Notes under the pieces: model-generated
What the model was told of the DNA's origin: nothing
The model's input: only the letters and a program-made list of their open reading frames with translations
The model's database searches: none
Translations under genes and position numbers: made by a program
Part shown: in pieces, positions 53,008 through 62,860 of the stretch
Position numbering within the stretch: position 1 is the first letter of the stretch
How the letters are laid out: the number at the start of each line of letters is the position of its first letter
Source of the DNA: Enterobacteriaceae bacterium 4M9
GTDB taxonomy: Bacteria; Pseudomonadota; Gammaproteobacteria; Enterobacterales; Enterobacteriaceae
Assembly: GCA_010092695.1 (NCBI GenBank)
Contig: JAADJJ010000001.1
Location: 3,100,001 to 3,164,000, forward strand
Direction of reading: 5' to 3'
DNA length: 64,000 nucleotides

Positions 53008-55032
53008 GCGCTGTAAACGCCCGGCGCGCTGAATCAGTAAGTCAACCGGAGCTAAATCACTGAGCATATTATCAACATCAATATCCAGACTCTGCTCAAT
53101 AACCTGAGTTGCGATAAGGACCTGGCCGCAGCGCATTTTTGCCGTCGAGTGTTTGCCAAACTGGTGCAGCGCGCGGTTTTCAATATTCATCCGGTCAATA
53201 AAGGCAAAGCGGCTGTGGAACAGCAGTAAATCAGACCCCGGCACAACGCCTTCATTAAGCAGACGCTGATATACCGCTATCGCTTCGTCAACGGTATTAC
53301 GAATCCAGCACACGCTTTGCCCTGCCGCCACTGCCTGGTATATCAGCGCGATGCCTTCATCAATACAGCCGAACCACTTAATGGCCACGTGGCGCTCCAC
53401 TTCCGGGCGGGTATCGAGGTGCGTTTCTTCAAGCCCTGGCGAAGCCTGGTGGGTAAACCACGGATACCCTGCCTGTGGCTGGGGTTGCGAGCGGGGATAG
53501 CCCGCGCCTGCGTTAAAGGCGTCAAGCAGCCGACAGCGCAGCGCATAATGCAGGGTGGCGCTGAGAATAATGACGCTGCCACCCTGCGCCGCGTGGAAAT
53601 ACAGCAACCCTTCCAGCAGCCGCACCATGTAGCCATCACAGGCGTGGACTTCATCCAACAGCAGAATTTTATTGCTCATTCCCAGCAGGCGCAGGGACTG
53701 GTGGCGAAACGGCATAACCGCCATCAGCAGCTGGTCCAGCGTGCCAACGCCCACCTCCGCCAGTAGCGCCTTTTTACGTGAATCAGCAAACCAGGCGCTG
53801 CATTCACTGCCTGCCGCCAGTTCATCCGCTGCGTAATGTTCTTCGCCCGGCGGCCCGCCGTGCCAGACCGACTGGCGAAACTGCTCTGACATCTGCCGCC
53901 CGCCGTGAGCCAGCACCAGCGACGGCCGCTGGTGTGGGTCAAACAACACCCGGTAAGCCTTTGCCAACCGCTCATACATCGCATTGGCCGTCGCCATGGT
54001 CGGCAGGCCAACGTACAGTCCGCGGCCTTTGCCTGAGGACATTAACCGCTGAGCCAGAATCATCGCCGCCTCGGTTTTGCCAGCGCCGGTCACGTCTTCA
54101 AGCACCATCAACTGCGGGCCTGGTGCAGAGATATCAAGCTCTGCGGCGTGAGACTGCAACGGCGTTGGCCGGGTAAGGAACGGGAACAGCGTGAGATAAC
54201 TGTGGTACTCACTCACCGTTGCTGCCTGCGGAATGCGCTTGAGCGCACAGTTTGCCCGCTCAAGGCTGGTGTGCCAGTAGTCAGCAAGCGGTTGATAATG
54301 CGCCTGGTAAGGAAAAAGTGTACGGTCCGAGCCAAGCCAGTCGGCAAGTGTGATTATCCCGGTAAGCTTCCAGCTTTGCTGACACAGCCGCTGGCGCCAG
54401 CTTTTGCCCTCCCAGCCTGCGGGCCAGCGCTCAAAACCGAATAGCTCGCGCATCGCCAGCAGGTATTCGCGCGCGGCGGCGATATCAGCATCCGCAAAGT
54501 TGCGGCATCCGTCCCGATAGCCGCCCTCCGGCGGCATACCGTGATGGCCGGTACTTATCCGCATCCAGACATCCATGGTATCCAGAAGGTTCTGGTCGTC
54601 CACCTCACCGCAGTCCGGCAGCAAAGTGCCGTCGTTTTCAGGCCAGCGCTGCGCGAGCTGACGCCAGAGCCAGTAGCCCAGCGTATCGTGTCGGGCGCGC
54701 TGGCTGTTGTAACTGTAGCCTGCAAGCGCAGGCACCAGTTCAGGGTTATCGTGTGCATAAAGGTTCTGGAAGCCGCGAGCAAATTTACCAATGTCATGCA
54801 TCGCCAGCAGCCAGCCAAACCAGCGCGCGCCTTCTTCTCGAGTAAATCCCAGTTCTGTGAGGACATCGGCCACGTCGAAGCGGTTTGTGATTACCATCTG
54901 ATACCCACAGGCGGCAACGTCCAGGCTGTGCCAGCACAGAAGATGAAAACGATCGTCGGTGGTTAAAGGTGAGTTTGAGGTTTTACCCCAGTAGCGGGAA
55001 AATGCAGGTGCTTCATCATTATTTTTCGTCAT
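52951..55032 (-). pseudogene. cas3: Type I-E Cas3 helicase-nuclease, 3'-truncated and fused to CRISPR array 2
   Basis: Residues 1-675 are Cas3: HD nuclease (HDIGKF at 79-84, TGHHG at 161-165), Walker A VTGAGKT (314-320), DEVH (460-463), SATL (491-494) and motif VI QRAGRLQR (668-675). The next codon lies in the first CRISPR repeat. The frame runs 18 codons through repeat and spacer (ending VRIWRGT) and stops at 52951. About 200 C-terminal residues are missing against the usual 850-890. HD and both RecA-like domains are nearly whole, but the accessory C-terminal domain, which contacts Cascade and guides DNA, is lost. The cse1-cse2-cas7-cas5-cas6e-cas1-cas2 genes that should follow are absent. 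It is very probably non-functional in interference. Confidence 0.93.
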
Positions 55033-55416
55033 CCTGACTCTCCTGAAATGTATTTAACCTTACCCGCCTGCCGGGCTTATTCTGACGTAAAGTAAAAACC
55101 GGACCGATATTAAAAAAACTTCCACCACCGTACGTTTCGTTAATAGCTGGCGTTCAGTTTGTCTGAAGAAAAACCTGGCCCAGGTAAGATGATTTCTCTG
55201 CGTTTGTTCCCTGTCGGTATTTCTGCGCCATGGTAGTGTTTTTTTAAATGAACAGCGTTGAGCCAGGCGGCAAAAATAATATCCTGAATACAGATAACAT
55301 TTACCGTCCTCGCCATCGGCTGAACATTGCCGAAAACCGCAGAACCTTCCCCTTCTGTTCTCTTTTCGCGTGACATACTATGGCTTACGCTTTCTGAAAC
55401 GCTGCAAGGAGAGACT
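55033..55416. other. Divergent intergenic region between cas3 and amn
   Basis: About 380 bases with the upstream regions of cas3 (minus) and amn (+). It is AT-rich next to cas3. AAGGAGAG lies just before the amn start. No gene is supported. Confidence 0.35.
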
Positions 55417-56871
55417 ATGACACAACCCACCGCCGGACTGACGCCTGAGCAGGCCATAGACCAGTTGGAAAAGCAGTATCAGGATGCCGTTAACGCGCTG
55501 CGCTGCGCCATTGCCCGCTATATCGAACACGGCGAACTGCCAGCGCCAGAAGAACGTGCTACCGGGTTATTCGTTTACCCGGAGCTACGTGTAAGTTGGG
55601 ACGGTGAAGCCCACAGCGCACCGCGCACCCGCGCCTGGGGGCGTTTTACCCACGCAGGCAGCTATGCCACGACCATCACTCGCCCGTCGCTGTTTCGCGC
55701 TTATCTCGAAGAGCAACTGGATATCCTGGTTCAGGACTACGGCGCGCAGATCACCGTGGCACCATCGCAGCACGAAATTCCTTACCCGTATGTGATAGAT
55801 GGCTCCAGTTTGTCTCTGGAGCGTTCAATGAGCGCCGGGCTGACGCGCCACTTCCCCACAACGGAACTGGCGTTGATTGGCGATGAAACGGCCGACGGCC
55901 TGTTCCACCCAACCGAGCGCTACCCGTTGTCGCACTTCGACGCCCGTCGCGTTGATTTCTCGCTCGCACGCCTGCGCCACTACACCGGCACGCCGCCGGA
56001 GCACTTCCAGCCGTTTGTGCTGTTTACCAACTACACCCGCTACGTAGACGAATTTGTGCGCTGGGGCTGCGCCCAGATCCTCGACCCGGACAGCCCGTAT
56101 ATCGCTATGTCATGCGCCGGCGACAGCTGGATAACCGCCGACACCGAAGCACCAGAAGATGCAATCTCAAGCCTGGCCTGGAAGAAACACCAGATGCCCG
56201 CCTGGCACCTGATTACCGCAGACGGCCAGGGCATCACCTTAATTAACATTGGCGTTGGCCCGTCTAACGCAAAAACCATCTGCGATCACCTGGCCGTGCT
56301 GCGCCCGGATGCCTGGCTGATGATTGGCCACTGCGGCGGCCTGCGCGAGAGCCAGACAATTGGCGATTACGTTCTGGCCCACGCCTATCTGCGTGACGAC
56401 CACGTGCTCGACTCCGTGCTGCCGCCGGATATTCCTATTCCGAGCATCGCCGAGGTGCAGCGTGCGCTGTATGACGCCACCAAAGAAGTCAGCGGTATGC
56501 CCGGTGAAGAGGTGAAACAGCGCCTGCGTACCGGCACGGTAGTGACAACCGATGACCGCAACTGGGAGTTGCGCTACGCCGCCTCGGCGCTGCGCTTTAA
56601 CCTCAGCCGCGCCGTGGCGATTGATATGGAAAGCGCCACCATCGCCGCCCAGGGTTACCGCTTTCGCGTACCTTACGGCACACTGTTGTGTGTATCCGAT
56701 AAGCCGCTACACGGTGAAATCAAACTACCGGGCCAGGCGAACCGTTTTTACGAAGGCGCTATTTCCGAACACCTGCAAATTGGCATTCGCGCCATCGACC
56801 TGCTGCGCGCCGAAGGTGGGCGTTTGCACTCGCGCAAACTGCGCACCTTCAACGAGCCACCGTTCCGCTAA
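55417..56871 (+). CDS. amn: AMP nucleosidase
   Basis: A 484-residue enzyme that splits AMP into adenine and ribose 5-phosphate and helps set adenylate levels. Residues 1-170 are the regulatory domain and the rest is a nucleoside-phosphorylase-like catalytic domain (GVGPSNAKTICDHLAVLRPD, IGHCGGLRESQ, and AIDMESATIAAQG with the catalytic Glu). The ATG at 55417 has AAGGAGAG upstream and gives the E. coli length. A strong terminator follows. Confidence 0.97.
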   Translation: MTQPTAGLTPEQAIDQLEKQYQDAVNALRCAIARYIEHGELPAPEERATGLFVYPELRVSWDGEAHSAPRTRAWGRFTHAGSYATTITRPSLFRAYLEEQLDILVQDYGAQITVAPSQHEIPYPYVIDGSSLSLERSMSAGLTRHFPTTELALIGDETADGLFHPTERYPLSHFDARRVDFSLARLRHYTGTPPEHFQPFVLFTNYTRYVDEFVRWGCAQILDPDSPYIAMSCAGDSWITADTEAPEDAISSLAWKKHQMPAWHLITADGQGITLINIGVGPSNAKTICDHLAVLRPDAWLMIGHCGGLRESQTIGDYVLAHAYLRDDHVLDSVLPPDIPIPSIAEVQRALYDATKEVSGMPGEEVKQRLRTGTVVTTDDRNWELRYAASALRFNLSRAVAIDMESATIAAQGYRFRVPYGTLLCVSDKPLHGEIKLPGQANRFYEGAISEHLQIGIRAIDLLRAEGGRLHSRKLRTFNEPPFR

Positions 56872-56905
56872 TCCCCGGAATTAGCAGTAAAAAGGGGGCC
56901 ATTTC

Positions 56906-56946
56906 AGCGCGTTTGCAGAATAAATCGGCAAACGCGCTTTTTTTTC
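56906..56946 (+). terminator. Terminator of amn
   Basis: A perfect 11-base-pair stem AGCGCGTTTGC/GCAAACGCGCT with an 11-base loop, followed by nine T. Confidence 0.9.
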
Positions 56947-56956
56947 CACAGAGGCT

Positions 56957-56985
56957 TTGACAAGCTGCGTCGGCGCCTTTAATAT
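56957..56985 (+). promoter_or_regulatory. Promoter of the third tRNA-Asn gene
   Basis: TTGACA and TAATAT are 17 bases apart, followed by GCGCCCC. Confidence 0.8.
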
Positions 56986-57003
56986 GCGCCCCGTTCACAC
57001 GAT

Positions 57004-57079
57004 TCCTCTGTAGTTCAGTCGGTAGAACGGCGGACTGTTAATCCGTATGTCACTGGTTCGAGTCCAGTCAGAGGAGCCA
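57004..57079 (+). tRNA. tRNA-Asn(GUU), copy 3
   Basis: A 76-base gene identical to the other three copies, between amn and gcd. Its terminator differs from the others (AGCAGATGCTAACGCATCTGCT plus T run at 57090-57120). Confidence 0.97.
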
Positions 57080-57089
57080 TATTTTAAGA

Positions 57090-57120
57090 AGAGCAGATGC
57101 TAACGCATCTGCTTTTTTTT
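57090..57120 (+). terminator. Terminator after tRNA-Asn copy 3
   Basis: AGCAGATG-CTAA-CGCATCTGCT followed by a run of T. Confidence 0.85.
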
Positions 57121-57301
57121 CGTCTGCGATTAACCGGTCACGTTGTTTTTGCGTTATCAATCGGGCGTTATTTACTGTTACGCCTGGTTGCCCACGCGTT
57201 GATAGCACCACGCTCGAGTCTGGCAGGTGTTTTATTCTTTACCCTGCTATAAAGACCTGTAGTCAGGTATCAGACGCCATTTCTGGTAAACAAGAGCAAT
57301 A

Positions 57302-57335
57302 AAAAAACGCCCTTAATCAAGGGCGTTTTTATTAT
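57302..57335 (-). terminator. Terminator of gcd
   Basis: On the minus strand ACGCCCTT-GATT-AAGGGCGT is followed by TTTTTTTATT, ten bases past the gcd stop. Confidence 0.85.
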
Positions 57336-57344
57336 TTTTATCGC

Positions 57345-59780
57345 TTATTTATCCAGCGCGTAAGCAATCACGTAATCACCACGATCCGGTGACTGGCGCG
57401 CGCCACCGGCAGAGATAAGCACATACTGCTTGCCGGTTTTTGGCGACACATAGCTCATCGGCCCGCCGCCGCTGCCAACCGGCAGACGCGCTTTCCAGAC
57501 TTCTTCGCCGGTGGAGGTATCAAACGCACGCAGATAATAATCCTGCGTACCGGCAATGAACACCAGCCCGCCCTGGGTTGCGAGGGTGCCACCAAGCGTT
57601 GGCATACCTACCGGCATCTTCATACGCATCTTTATGCCAAACGGCCCGGTGTCCTGCACCGTTCCCACCGGCACCTGCCAGACGATTTTCTGCGTTTTCA
57701 GATCCACTGCCGACAGCGTACCAAACGGCGGCTTCTGGCACGGCACACCCAGCGGCGACATAAAGCGGTTTTTGTTGACCGCATACGGCGTGCCCTTGAG
57801 CGGCACCGCACCCATTCCGGTATTGACCGACTCACCGCCGTTGCTCGCTGGCGCGGCGCTATCCACCTGTTGTGGGATCATTTGCACCCACAGCCCAAGG
57901 CGCATATCGTTGACAAAGATGTAATGATTGTTTGGGTCCGTCGACAGACTGCCCCAGTTCATGCCACCGAGCGAACCCGGGAAGCTCAGGGAAACATCCG
58001 TACCCGGCGCGGTGAACAGGCCTTCATAGCGCATTGATTTAAAGCTAATGCGACACATCAGCTGATCGAATAGCGTAGCGCCCCACATATCGGACTCTTT
58101 GAGCGTCTGCGTGCCGATTTGCGGCATACCTGTTGATACCGGCTGAGTATGAGAATACTGCTCCCCCGGGATGCCTGCGGTTTTTACCGGCATTTCCTGG
58201 ACCTCTGTCAGCGGCTTACCGGTCAGCCTGTCGAGCACAAAAATCTGCCCGGCTTTGGTGCCAAACACCACCGCAGGTGTTGTGGAGCCGTCCTGGCGCG
58301 GGAAATCAATCAGGCTTGGCTGCATCGGGATGTCAAAGTCCCACAGGTCGTTGTGTACCGTCTGGTACACCCACTTCATTTTCCCGGTGGTGGCATCTAA
58401 CGCCATTACCGACGCGCCATATTTATGGTCCAGCGGCGTGCGGTTTGCGCCCCATAAATCGACTGATGAGCTACCCATTGGGATGAACACCGCGTTCATG
58501 GCCGCGTCATAAGACATCGGTGCCCACGAGTTTGGCGTGCTACGCACATAGGTTTCGCCCGGAGTCAACGCCATCGTCGGGTCATCACGACCCGGATCAA
58601 ACGCCCAGCGCATTTCACCACTGATAACGTCAAAGCCACGCAGTACGCCGCCTGGCATATCGGTCTGTACGTTATCTGCCACGCGACCGCCCACAACTAC
58701 AGTCGTACCCGCGATCGTCGGCGCAGAGGTCAGCTGATATTTCGGGTCAGCGGCATCGCCCAGCCCGGCTTTTAAATTCACCACGCCGTTCTGGCCGAAG
58801 TGCGCGCAGAACTCGCCGTTGTCAGCGTTGATGGCGATCAGGCGGGCATCGCTGGTGTTCATCACCAGACGGCGCTGACAGCTGTCACCTGCGGCAAGCA
58901 CTGGTGCCGGTACTGGCGTGGAGCCCGCGAGGGTCGGCTGCGCCAGCGGTTTGGTGGCATCAAAGTAAGCAAGACCGCGACAGCGCTGCCACACCTGAGA
59001 TTTGGCGTTGATTTCACGCTTCCAGATTTGTGTACCGCTGTCGGCATCCACCGCAATCACATTGTTGTGCGGCGTACACAGGAATACGCGGTCCCCCACC
59101 TGCAACGGCGTTTGCTGATCTTCTGCACCGTTACCATCCGGGCTTAACGGCGTATCGCCAGTATGAAAAGTCCAGGCCACTTTCAGATCTTTCACGTTAT
59201 CGCGGGTTATCTGATCCAGTGCCACAAAGCGGCTACCGCCCGCCGTGTTGCCATAGTGGTCCCAGTCTTTTTGCGCTTTCGCCTTATCAACCGGCACCAG
59301 CGGCAACGGCTCGCCGCTGAACACGACCGTTGGATGCGGAACAAACATCTGGCTGAACGTGGCAACCATACCAATAAGCAACACAGCACACAGCCCGTAA
59401 GAGAGCGCAGCAAGCGGGGTTTTACCCTCACGCTTACGTAATGCAGGCCAGGTAGCGAATGCCAGCAGCATCAACCCGGCAGGCACCATCAGGCGTGACA
59501 CCAGCGGCCAGAAATCAAGGCGCACTTCAAGCCACGCCCAGATAACGGTGGCGAGGAACATCAACAGAAACAGCGGCACCGCTGAGGCGCGCTGGCGTGC
59601 AAACTGCACGGCGGCAAGCAGTGTAATGATCCCGGCGATAAGAAACCAGGCGCTTCCCCCCAGCATCAGCAGTCTGGCACCGCCGAGGGTAAAAAAGCCA
59701 CCCACCAGCAGCAATATTGCAGCCAGCAGGTAACACCATAGCTTAAGCTTTGTGCCGGATACGGCAGCTGAATCAGCCAT
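57345..59780 (-). CDS. gcd: Membrane-bound PQQ-dependent dehydrogenase, glucose/quinate/shikimate family
   Basis: An 811-residue inner-membrane quinoprotein. Five hydrophobic segments in the first 150 residues anchor it and reduce ubiquinone. The periplasmic eight-bladed propeller follows (DWDHYGNTAGGSRFVALDQI, WGANRTPLDHKYGASVMALD, GGMNWGSLSTDPN). E. coli Gcd (796 residues) oxidises glucose to gluconolactone. The substrate here may be glucose or a related polyol or acid; the symbol marks the family. PQQ synthesis genes are not in the window. E. coli has gcd elsewhere, so this may be a second family member. Confidence 0.85.
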   Translation of the reverse strand: MADSAAVSGTKLKLWCYLLAAILLLVGGFFTLGGARLLMLGGSAWFLIAGIITLLAAVQFARQRASAVPLFLLMFLATVIWAWLEVRLDFWPLVSRLMVPAGLMLLAFATWPALRKREGKTPLAALSYGLCAVLLIGMVATFSQMFVPHPTVVFSGEPLPLVPVDKAKAQKDWDHYGNTAGGSRFVALDQITRDNVKDLKVAWTFHTGDTPLSPDGNGAEDQQTPLQVGDRVFLCTPHNNVIAVDADSGTQIWKREINAKSQVWQRCRGLAYFDATKPLAQPTLAGSTPVPAPVLAAGDSCQRRLVMNTSDARLIAINADNGEFCAHFGQNGVVNLKAGLGDAADPKYQLTSAPTIAGTTVVVGGRVADNVQTDMPGGVLRGFDVISGEMRWAFDPGRDDPTMALTPGETYVRSTPNSWAPMSYDAAMNAVFIPMGSSSVDLWGANRTPLDHKYGASVMALDATTGKMKWVYQTVHNDLWDFDIPMQPSLIDFPRQDGSTTPAVVFGTKAGQIFVLDRLTGKPLTEVQEMPVKTAGIPGEQYSHTQPVSTGMPQIGTQTLKESDMWGATLFDQLMCRISFKSMRYEGLFTAPGTDVSLSFPGSLGGMNWGSLSTDPNNHYIFVNDMRLGLWVQMIPQQVDSAAPASNGGESVNTGMGAVPLKGTPYAVNKNRFMSPLGVPCQKPPFGTLSAVDLKTQKIVWQVPVGTVQDTGPFGIKMRMKMPVGMPTLGGTLATQGGLVFIAGTQDYYLRAFDTSTGEEVWKARLPVGSGGGPMSYVSPKTGKQYVLISAGGARQSPDRGDYVIAYALDK

Positions 59781-60111
59781 AGCAAAGCATCTCCTGAATA
59801 ATAAATGTTGTCGTTTTGAGAAGTGAATCAGCGCTGGCCCGTTTGCGTTTCGGGCACGGGCTACGGCGGGCGCCGTCGCGAGTGACGAGAGGATATATTC
59901 AACAAACAGGTGGCAGGATATTGCGACGAATCTTTTGGTTCGTCAATGTAAAAGCCTGCGCCAACAACGCACAAATAGTTAACAAAACAGGCTAACACGC
60001 TGTTTGTAGACGCTAAATTATGTTTGTTATTTTTTAGAAAAGTGTAATGGTGATGCAGTGGATTACGCAAAGAGGCGGCCCACAGACCTCATATGTGGGC
60101 CAACAGCGTTG
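59781..60111. other. Intergenic region between gcd and yeeO
   Basis: About 330 bases with the upstream region of gcd and the downstream region of yeeO. It is AT-rich near 60000. No gene or RNA is recognised. Confidence 0.35.
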
Positions 60112-61629
60112 TTATTCGCCTGTGTTTTTCCCCCGGCGCGAATATTTCCACAGCCAGCGGCCGCTGACCATGCGCCAGTAAAAGAGTGCGGCACGTACCG
60201 CCCAGTCAAGGAACATCCCAAGCCAGACGCCGATAACACCCCAGCCAAGCAGTACGCCAAGCGTGTAACCTGCTACCACGCGGCAACCCCACATGCCCAG
60301 CATGGAAACCCACATGGCAAAGCGCGCGTCACGCGCGCCTTTCAGGCCCGCAGGCAGCACCCAGGAGGCGGCCCATATCGGCATAAACAACGCGTTGAGC
60401 CAGATAAGCTCTTTCACCACCTGCGCCACATCCGGGTCGCGGGTGTAAAACGAAGCCATAAGCCCGGCAAACGGCGCGCTGAACCAGGCGATGGCCGTCA
60501 GGCCTATAGTCGAGAGCCAGAACACATGGCGCAACTGCCGCTCTGCCTGCCCTGGCTGCCCTTTACCCAGCCGACGCCCGGTGATGATAGTTGAGGCTGA
60601 ACCCAGCGCGTTACCCGGCAGGTTTATCAACCCGGCAATAGAAAAGGCAATAAAATTACCCGCAATCACGCTGGTGCCCATGCCGGCCACAAACATCTGC
60701 GTCAGCAGCTTGCCACCGTTAAACAGCACCGACTCAATACTCGCGGGGATGCCAATACCCAACACTTCATAGAGAATGGAGAAATTAAGCGGGCGAAAAT
60801 AACTGCGCAGCGAAATGCGCAGCGATTTATAGCCTTTCATCAGTACCCATATAATACCGATAGCGCCAATGTAGCGGGAAATGGTGATCCCAAGCCCGGC
60901 ACCGGCAAACCCCAGCCCCGGCCAGGAAAACAGGCCGTAAATCAGCACACTGCTGATGATGATATTGAGGATATTCATACCACCGTTGATAAGCAACGGT
61001 ATGCGAGTGTTGCCCGCACCGCGCAGCGCACCGCTACCAATGAGCGCAATGGCCGCCGCCGGATAACTCCAGGCCGTTAACTGCAGGTAGTTGAGCGCCA
61101 GCGCTTTTACCTCAGGCGTGGCGGCTCCGGCGATAAAATCCACAATCTGCTCGCCTACGGCGTGAATCAGCACAACAAGCAGAACCGCCACCAGCGTCAT
61201 CAGCACCAGCGACTGGCGCGTCGCCGCCCTTGCTCGCTTGCCCTGGCGCTTGCCAAGGCTAAAGGCCACCACCACCGTGGTCCCAAGGTCGACCGCAGCA
61301 AAAAAAGCCAGAATCACCATGTTGAAGCTGTCGGCCATACCGACGCCCGCCATTGCCTCTTTGCCAAGCCAGCTCACCAGAAACGTGCTCAGCACGCCCA
61401 TCAGCATTACGCAGGTGTTTTCGAGGAAAATAGGCACGGCCAACGGCATGATTTCACGCCAGAATAATGTCCGATAACTGCGACGACGCGGGTACCAGGG
61501 GGTGCGCTCAATGGCGTGGCGCACAATGGCAAAGAGTTTCAAGCTAAGCCTGCTTGTGAAAGTGAAACGACTTTTCAATAATGAGCCACTCCGGCTCATC
61601 GTGCAAAGAATTTCCGCACCTGAATGCAC
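60112..61629 (-). CDS. yeeO: MATE-family exporter YeeO
   Basis: A 505-residue inner-membrane antiporter with 12 membrane segments (IMPLAVPIFLENTCVMLMG begins the first) after an N-terminal arginine-rich extension. E. coli YeeO exports FMN/FAD and dipeptides. The start is uncertain: the methionine at 61629 is used, but MSRSGSLLKSRF (61599) is a good alternative. It precedes a tRNA-Asn gene, as in E. coli beside asnW. Confidence 0.93.
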   Translation of the reverse strand: MHSGAEILCTMSRSGSLLKSRFTFTSRLSLKLFAIVRHAIERTPWYPRRRSYRTLFWREIMPLAVPIFLENTCVMLMGVLSTFLVSWLGKEAMAGVGMADSFNMVILAFFAAVDLGTTVVVAFSLGKRQGKRARAATRQSLVLMTLVAVLLVVLIHAVGEQIVDFIAGAATPEVKALALNYLQLTAWSYPAAAIALIGSGALRGAGNTRIPLLINGGMNILNIIISSVLIYGLFSWPGLGFAGAGLGITISRYIGAIGIIWVLMKGYKSLRISLRSYFRPLNFSILYEVLGIGIPASIESVLFNGGKLLTQMFVAGMGTSVIAGNFIAFSIAGLINLPGNALGSASTIITGRRLGKGQPGQAERQLRHVFWLSTIGLTAIAWFSAPFAGLMASFYTRDPDVAQVVKELIWLNALFMPIWAASWVLPAGLKGARDARFAMWVSMLGMWGCRVVAGYTLGVLLGWGVIGVWLGMFLDWAVRAALFYWRMVSGRWLWKYSRRGKNTGE

Positions 61630-61689
61630 CCGGCGGTGCGCTAAATGACGAAGAATTCAGCAGTTAAAACATTCGACAGTGCACAACGT

Positions 61690-61717
61690 TTGACAAAATG
61701 TTTTTCGCCGCTAAGAT
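61690..61717 (+). promoter_or_regulatory. Promoter of the fourth tRNA-Asn gene
   Basis: TTGACA and TAAGAT are 16 bases apart, just upstream of the tRNA. Confidence 0.7.
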
Positions 61718-61732
61718 AAGCCTCCACACGAT

Positions 61733-61808
61733 TCCTCTGTAGTTCAGTCGGTAGAACGGCGGACTGTTAATCCGTATGTCACTGGTTCGAGTCCAGTCAG
61801 AGGAGCCA
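61733..61808 (+). tRNA. tRNA-Asn(GUU), copy 4
   Basis: A 76-base gene identical to the other three. It lies after yeeO, the position of asnW in E. coli. Confidence 0.97.
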
Positions 61809-61813
61809 CATTT

Positions 61814-61843
61814 AAAAAGCCCGCTTTATGCGGGCTTTTTGCT
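61814..61843 (+). terminator. Terminator after tRNA-Asn copy 4
   Basis: AAAGCCCGCTTTATGCGGGCTT followed by TTTGC. Confidence 0.85.
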
Positions 61844-61869
61844 TTTCTGGTTTCTGATTTTCTCAGGCT

Positions 61870-62802
61870 TTATACTTCTTCCCCCTTGCCGCTCATCGCC
61901 TCAAGCAGGCGTTTCTCTACCCAGCGATGGGCACCGCTGCTTTCTGCGGAACAATGCGACCAGACTCGCAGTGTGTATTGTGGTGTGGCGAATGGCACGG
62001 GGAAAATATCCAGCCCGGCAAGGCTAGTGAAGGTACGCGCTGCATGGCGCGGCAGAGTGATTAAAAGGTCGGATTCCGCCACGATGAACGGCGTGCCCAT
62101 CATTGTCGGAAGCTGGAGCGCTATCTGGCGCTCCAGGCCCTCTCGCGCCAGAATGCTGTCGATAATACCTGGCTCATCGTGCCAGGGCCGTATCACAATG
62201 TGCCGACAGGCCAGATAGCGCTCAAGTGTAAGACGCGCGCCCACCACCGGATGCCGGGTGCGAGCCATCACCACATAGTCATCGGTAAAACCATCAACCG
62301 CCCGGATGTCATCCGGTAGCGACTCCTGCGCACAACCAAATCCCAGCGAAAAATCAATGCGTCCTGCGCGCAGGTCATCCAGCGAATCGGCCGAGCGCGA
62401 CTGCACGATGTTGATATGCACTAACGGCGCCTGCTGTTGCAGACGGCTGATGAAATGCGGCAATAACGCAAAGCCGGTGTAATCAGTCGCTGCACAGGTA
62501 AAAATTTGCCTGCTGGTTGCCGGGTCGAAATGCTGCGTTTCGGCAAGGCAGCCGGAGAGCGTATTCAGCGTGGCACTGATGGAAGGCGCCAGACGCTGTG
62601 CCAGCGGCGTTGGCTGCATAAGCCCGCCATTGCGTATAAATAACCTGTCGTCCAGCGCTTCACGCAAGCGGGCCAGCGCGTGGCTGCATGCGGACTGGCT
62701 CAGTGACAGTTCCTGTGCGGCCAGCGTAACGCTCCGGGTGCGCAACAGTACATCAAAAACCAGCAGTAGATTTAAATCGAGGCGTCGTAAAGCACTATGC
62801 AT
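61870..62802 (-). CDS. LysR-family transcriptional regulator
   Basis: A 310-residue regulator of the NodD-like LysR group. It starts MHSALRRLDLNLLLVFDVLL and has the helix-turn-helix SVTLAAQELSLSQSACSHALARL. The effector domain is complete (DPATSRQIFTCAATDYTGFALLP onward). I chose the ATG at 62802 with GGAATG upstream; methionines at 62811 and 62832 are possible. It is divergent from a GNAT gene with about 60 bases between, so it may control that gene. The ligand is unknown. Confidence 0.85.
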   Translation of the reverse strand: MHSALRRLDLNLLLVFDVLLRTRSVTLAAQELSLSQSACSHALARLREALDDRLFIRNGGLMQPTPLAQRLAPSISATLNTLSGCLAETQHFDPATSRQIFTCAATDYTGFALLPHFISRLQQQAPLVHINIVQSRSADSLDDLRAGRIDFSLGFGCAQESLPDDIRAVDGFTDDYVVMARTRHPVVGARLTLERYLACRHIVIRPWHDEPGIIDSILAREGLERQIALQLPTMMGTPFIVAESDLLITLPRHAARTFTSLAGLDIFPVPFATPQYTLRVWSHCSAESSGAHRWVEKRLLEAMSGKGEEV

Positions 62803-62860
62803 AACTATCATTCCATGCTGAAAACATTGCACGTTATACCGCCTGAAAGCAGGATAAACT

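Noticed and set aside
52528..53016. Long + strand frames inside the CRISPR arrays (repeating RFIPARAGNT)
   Set aside because: They are the translated repeat units; period and content come from the array, not from a protein gene.
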